6,863 nucleotides of DNA from JBFMFE01 sp040752295. Its GTDB lineage: Bacteria; UBP15; UBA6099; JBFMBQ01. The DNA lies in contig JBFMFE010000023.1 of NCBI GenBank assembly GCA_040752295.1, positions 1 through 6,863 of the forward strand, given 5' to 3'. The translations under genes and the position numbers were made by a program. Within the stretch, counting starts at the first letter, position 1. Every line of letters starts with the position of its first letter. Shown here in pieces: positions 6,481 to 6,863 of the stretch. A model generated the notes under the pieces. The model was given only the letters and a program-made list of their open reading frames with translations, did no database searches and was not told the origin of the DNA.

Positions 6481-6564
6481 AAAAATAATTAAGATGGAAC
6501 AGCGGGTGAAAAGATTGTGTAATAATCATTGAAACACGTAAGCGAGGAGAAAAAGGTGTTATAT

Positions 6565-6577
6565 GCGCCGCAGGCGC
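6565..6577. repeat. Short GC palindrome between direct and inverted octamer arrays
   Basis: GCGCC-GCA-GGCGC forms a 5-bp GC-only stem with a 3-nt loop in an otherwise AT-rich stretch. It has the size and shape of the other palindromes in the window but a different sequence. It sits between the direct octamer array and its inverted copy, so it may be the tip of a larger dyad. No T-run follows immediately, so a terminator call is weak. Confidence 0.4.
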
Positions 6578-6586
6578 GCTGTAAAT

Positions 6587-6611
6587 TTTCCGTGTTTCCG
6601 TGCTTCCGTGG
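6587..6611 (-). repeat. Inverted copy of the octamer array
   Basis: TTTCCGTGTTTCCGTGCTTCCGTGG is three octamers in the opposite orientation to the array at 6300-6480. Its complement matches the mixed aacACGGAAgc pattern of the block at 6334-6358 with the two octamer variants in swapped order. Together with the direct blocks it can form a long imperfect stem. Orientation reversal shows that the octamer family was copied or inverted, not only expanded in place. Confidence 0.75.
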
Positions 6612-6671
6612 TAAAAAGGGGGTATTTCCTGGATTTTCTGGATGTCCAGCATAAAATGCTCTCATTAATAA
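6612..6671. other. Gene-free stretch with short tandem text
   Basis: No gene is seen. The segment contains a near-tandem of CCTGGATTT/TCTGGATGT (about 6628-6647) ending in a small dyad CTGGA-TG-TCCAG. It looks like further degenerate micro-repeat sequence of the same intergenic character as the octamer array. Confidence 0.35.
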
Positions 6672-6694
6672 GTGGGACAGGCATCTTGCCTGTC
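6672..6694 (+). repeat. Palindromic repeat, covariant version
   Basis: GTGG then GACAGGCA-TCT-TGCCTGTC: the same element as at 195-217 and 6205-6227 but with the inner stem pair changed from T-A to A-T and one loop change. The 8-bp stem stays perfect. This base-pair exchange preserves the hairpin, so the two variants are related by compensatory change or represent two subfamilies. Confidence 0.8.
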
Positions 6695-6863
6695 GGAAAA
6701 AGATCGCCTTGTTTTCCTTATACTCTTTATACTCTTGGTGAACTTTCGTACTTTTTGATTCCCGCTCCACGGAGGAAGCTTTAAAGGCAAATGAATTTTA
6801 TGTATGTCCGATGCAAATCCGATCATGCGAAAAACAGTATGCGCGAAGCCCCTTGGAGTGCGG
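6695..6863. other. Right-edge intergenic stretch
   Basis: No convincing gene. It holds an exact 9-bp tandem TATACTCTT x2 (6719-6736). At the very end is CCTTGGAGTGCGG (6851-6863), of which GGAGTGCGG also occurs inverted beside the hairpin at 259-276. The last bases may be the beginning of another dispersed palindromic element cut by the window edge. Confidence 0.35.

Noticed and set aside
6078..6652. Overlapping minus-strand open frames encoding repetitive Phe/Arg/Ala/Ser/Val/Leu/Pro-Trp peptides
   Set aside because: They arise from the octamer array read in three frames; no start signals, and the periodic composition is explained by the DNA repeat.

Overview
This 6.9 kb window is a piece of a bacterial chromosome with three convincing genes, all on the minus strand, inside a GC-rich block (about 433-6032). 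Both flanks are AT-richer and full of short repeats. The organism is probably a Gram-negative (diderm) bacterium, because the largest gene encodes a secreted beta-rich protein ending in phenylalanine, as outer-membrane barrels do. The intergenic repeat types (palindromes of the GACAGGCT-TCC-AGCCTGTC kind, octamer runs of CACGGAAG) remind me of PVC-group and candidate-phylum genomes, but the sequence does not fix a phylum.

Layout in transcription order (right to left). 6863-6033 is an intergenic region with no convincing gene. It holds palindromic repeats, an octamer repeat array with an approximately 80-bp period, an inverted copy of that array, and two leader hairpins next to the first gene. 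6032-2316 encodes a 1238-residue putative outer-membrane/surface protein: signal peptide, small SH3-like/FlgT-C-like N-terminal domain, Pro/Ala/Glu linker, about four divergent SprA-like beta modules with paired cysteines, and a cysteine-free C-terminal barrel-like region. Two bases later, 2313-1162 encodes a 383-residue predicted nucleotidyltransferase (NTP_transf_5-like), so the two are almost certainly co-transcribed. A strong hairpin with T-runs (1162-1088) closes this operon. A sigma70-like promoter (1044-1017) then drives a separate gene (897-433), a 154-residue CI-repressor-type helix-turn-helix protein whose leader carries two dyads that could be operators or RNA hairpins. 432-1 is again intergenic, with a duplicated palindromic repeat and another hairpin.

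How they may work together: the cell-envelope protein and the cytoplasmic nucleotidyltransferase form one transcription unit. Their functional link is inferred only from spacing. The CI-like protein looks like an independently transcribed, possibly autoregulated DNA-binding protein; nothing in the sequence directly shows that it controls the operon. The most unusual items are the two-gene pairing of a giant SprA-module protein with a nucleotidyltransferase, the clustered cysteine pairs in that protein, the covarying palindromic repeats, and the terminator whose loop carries a Shine-Dalgarno sequence and the start of a small ORF that overlaps the repressor start codon.
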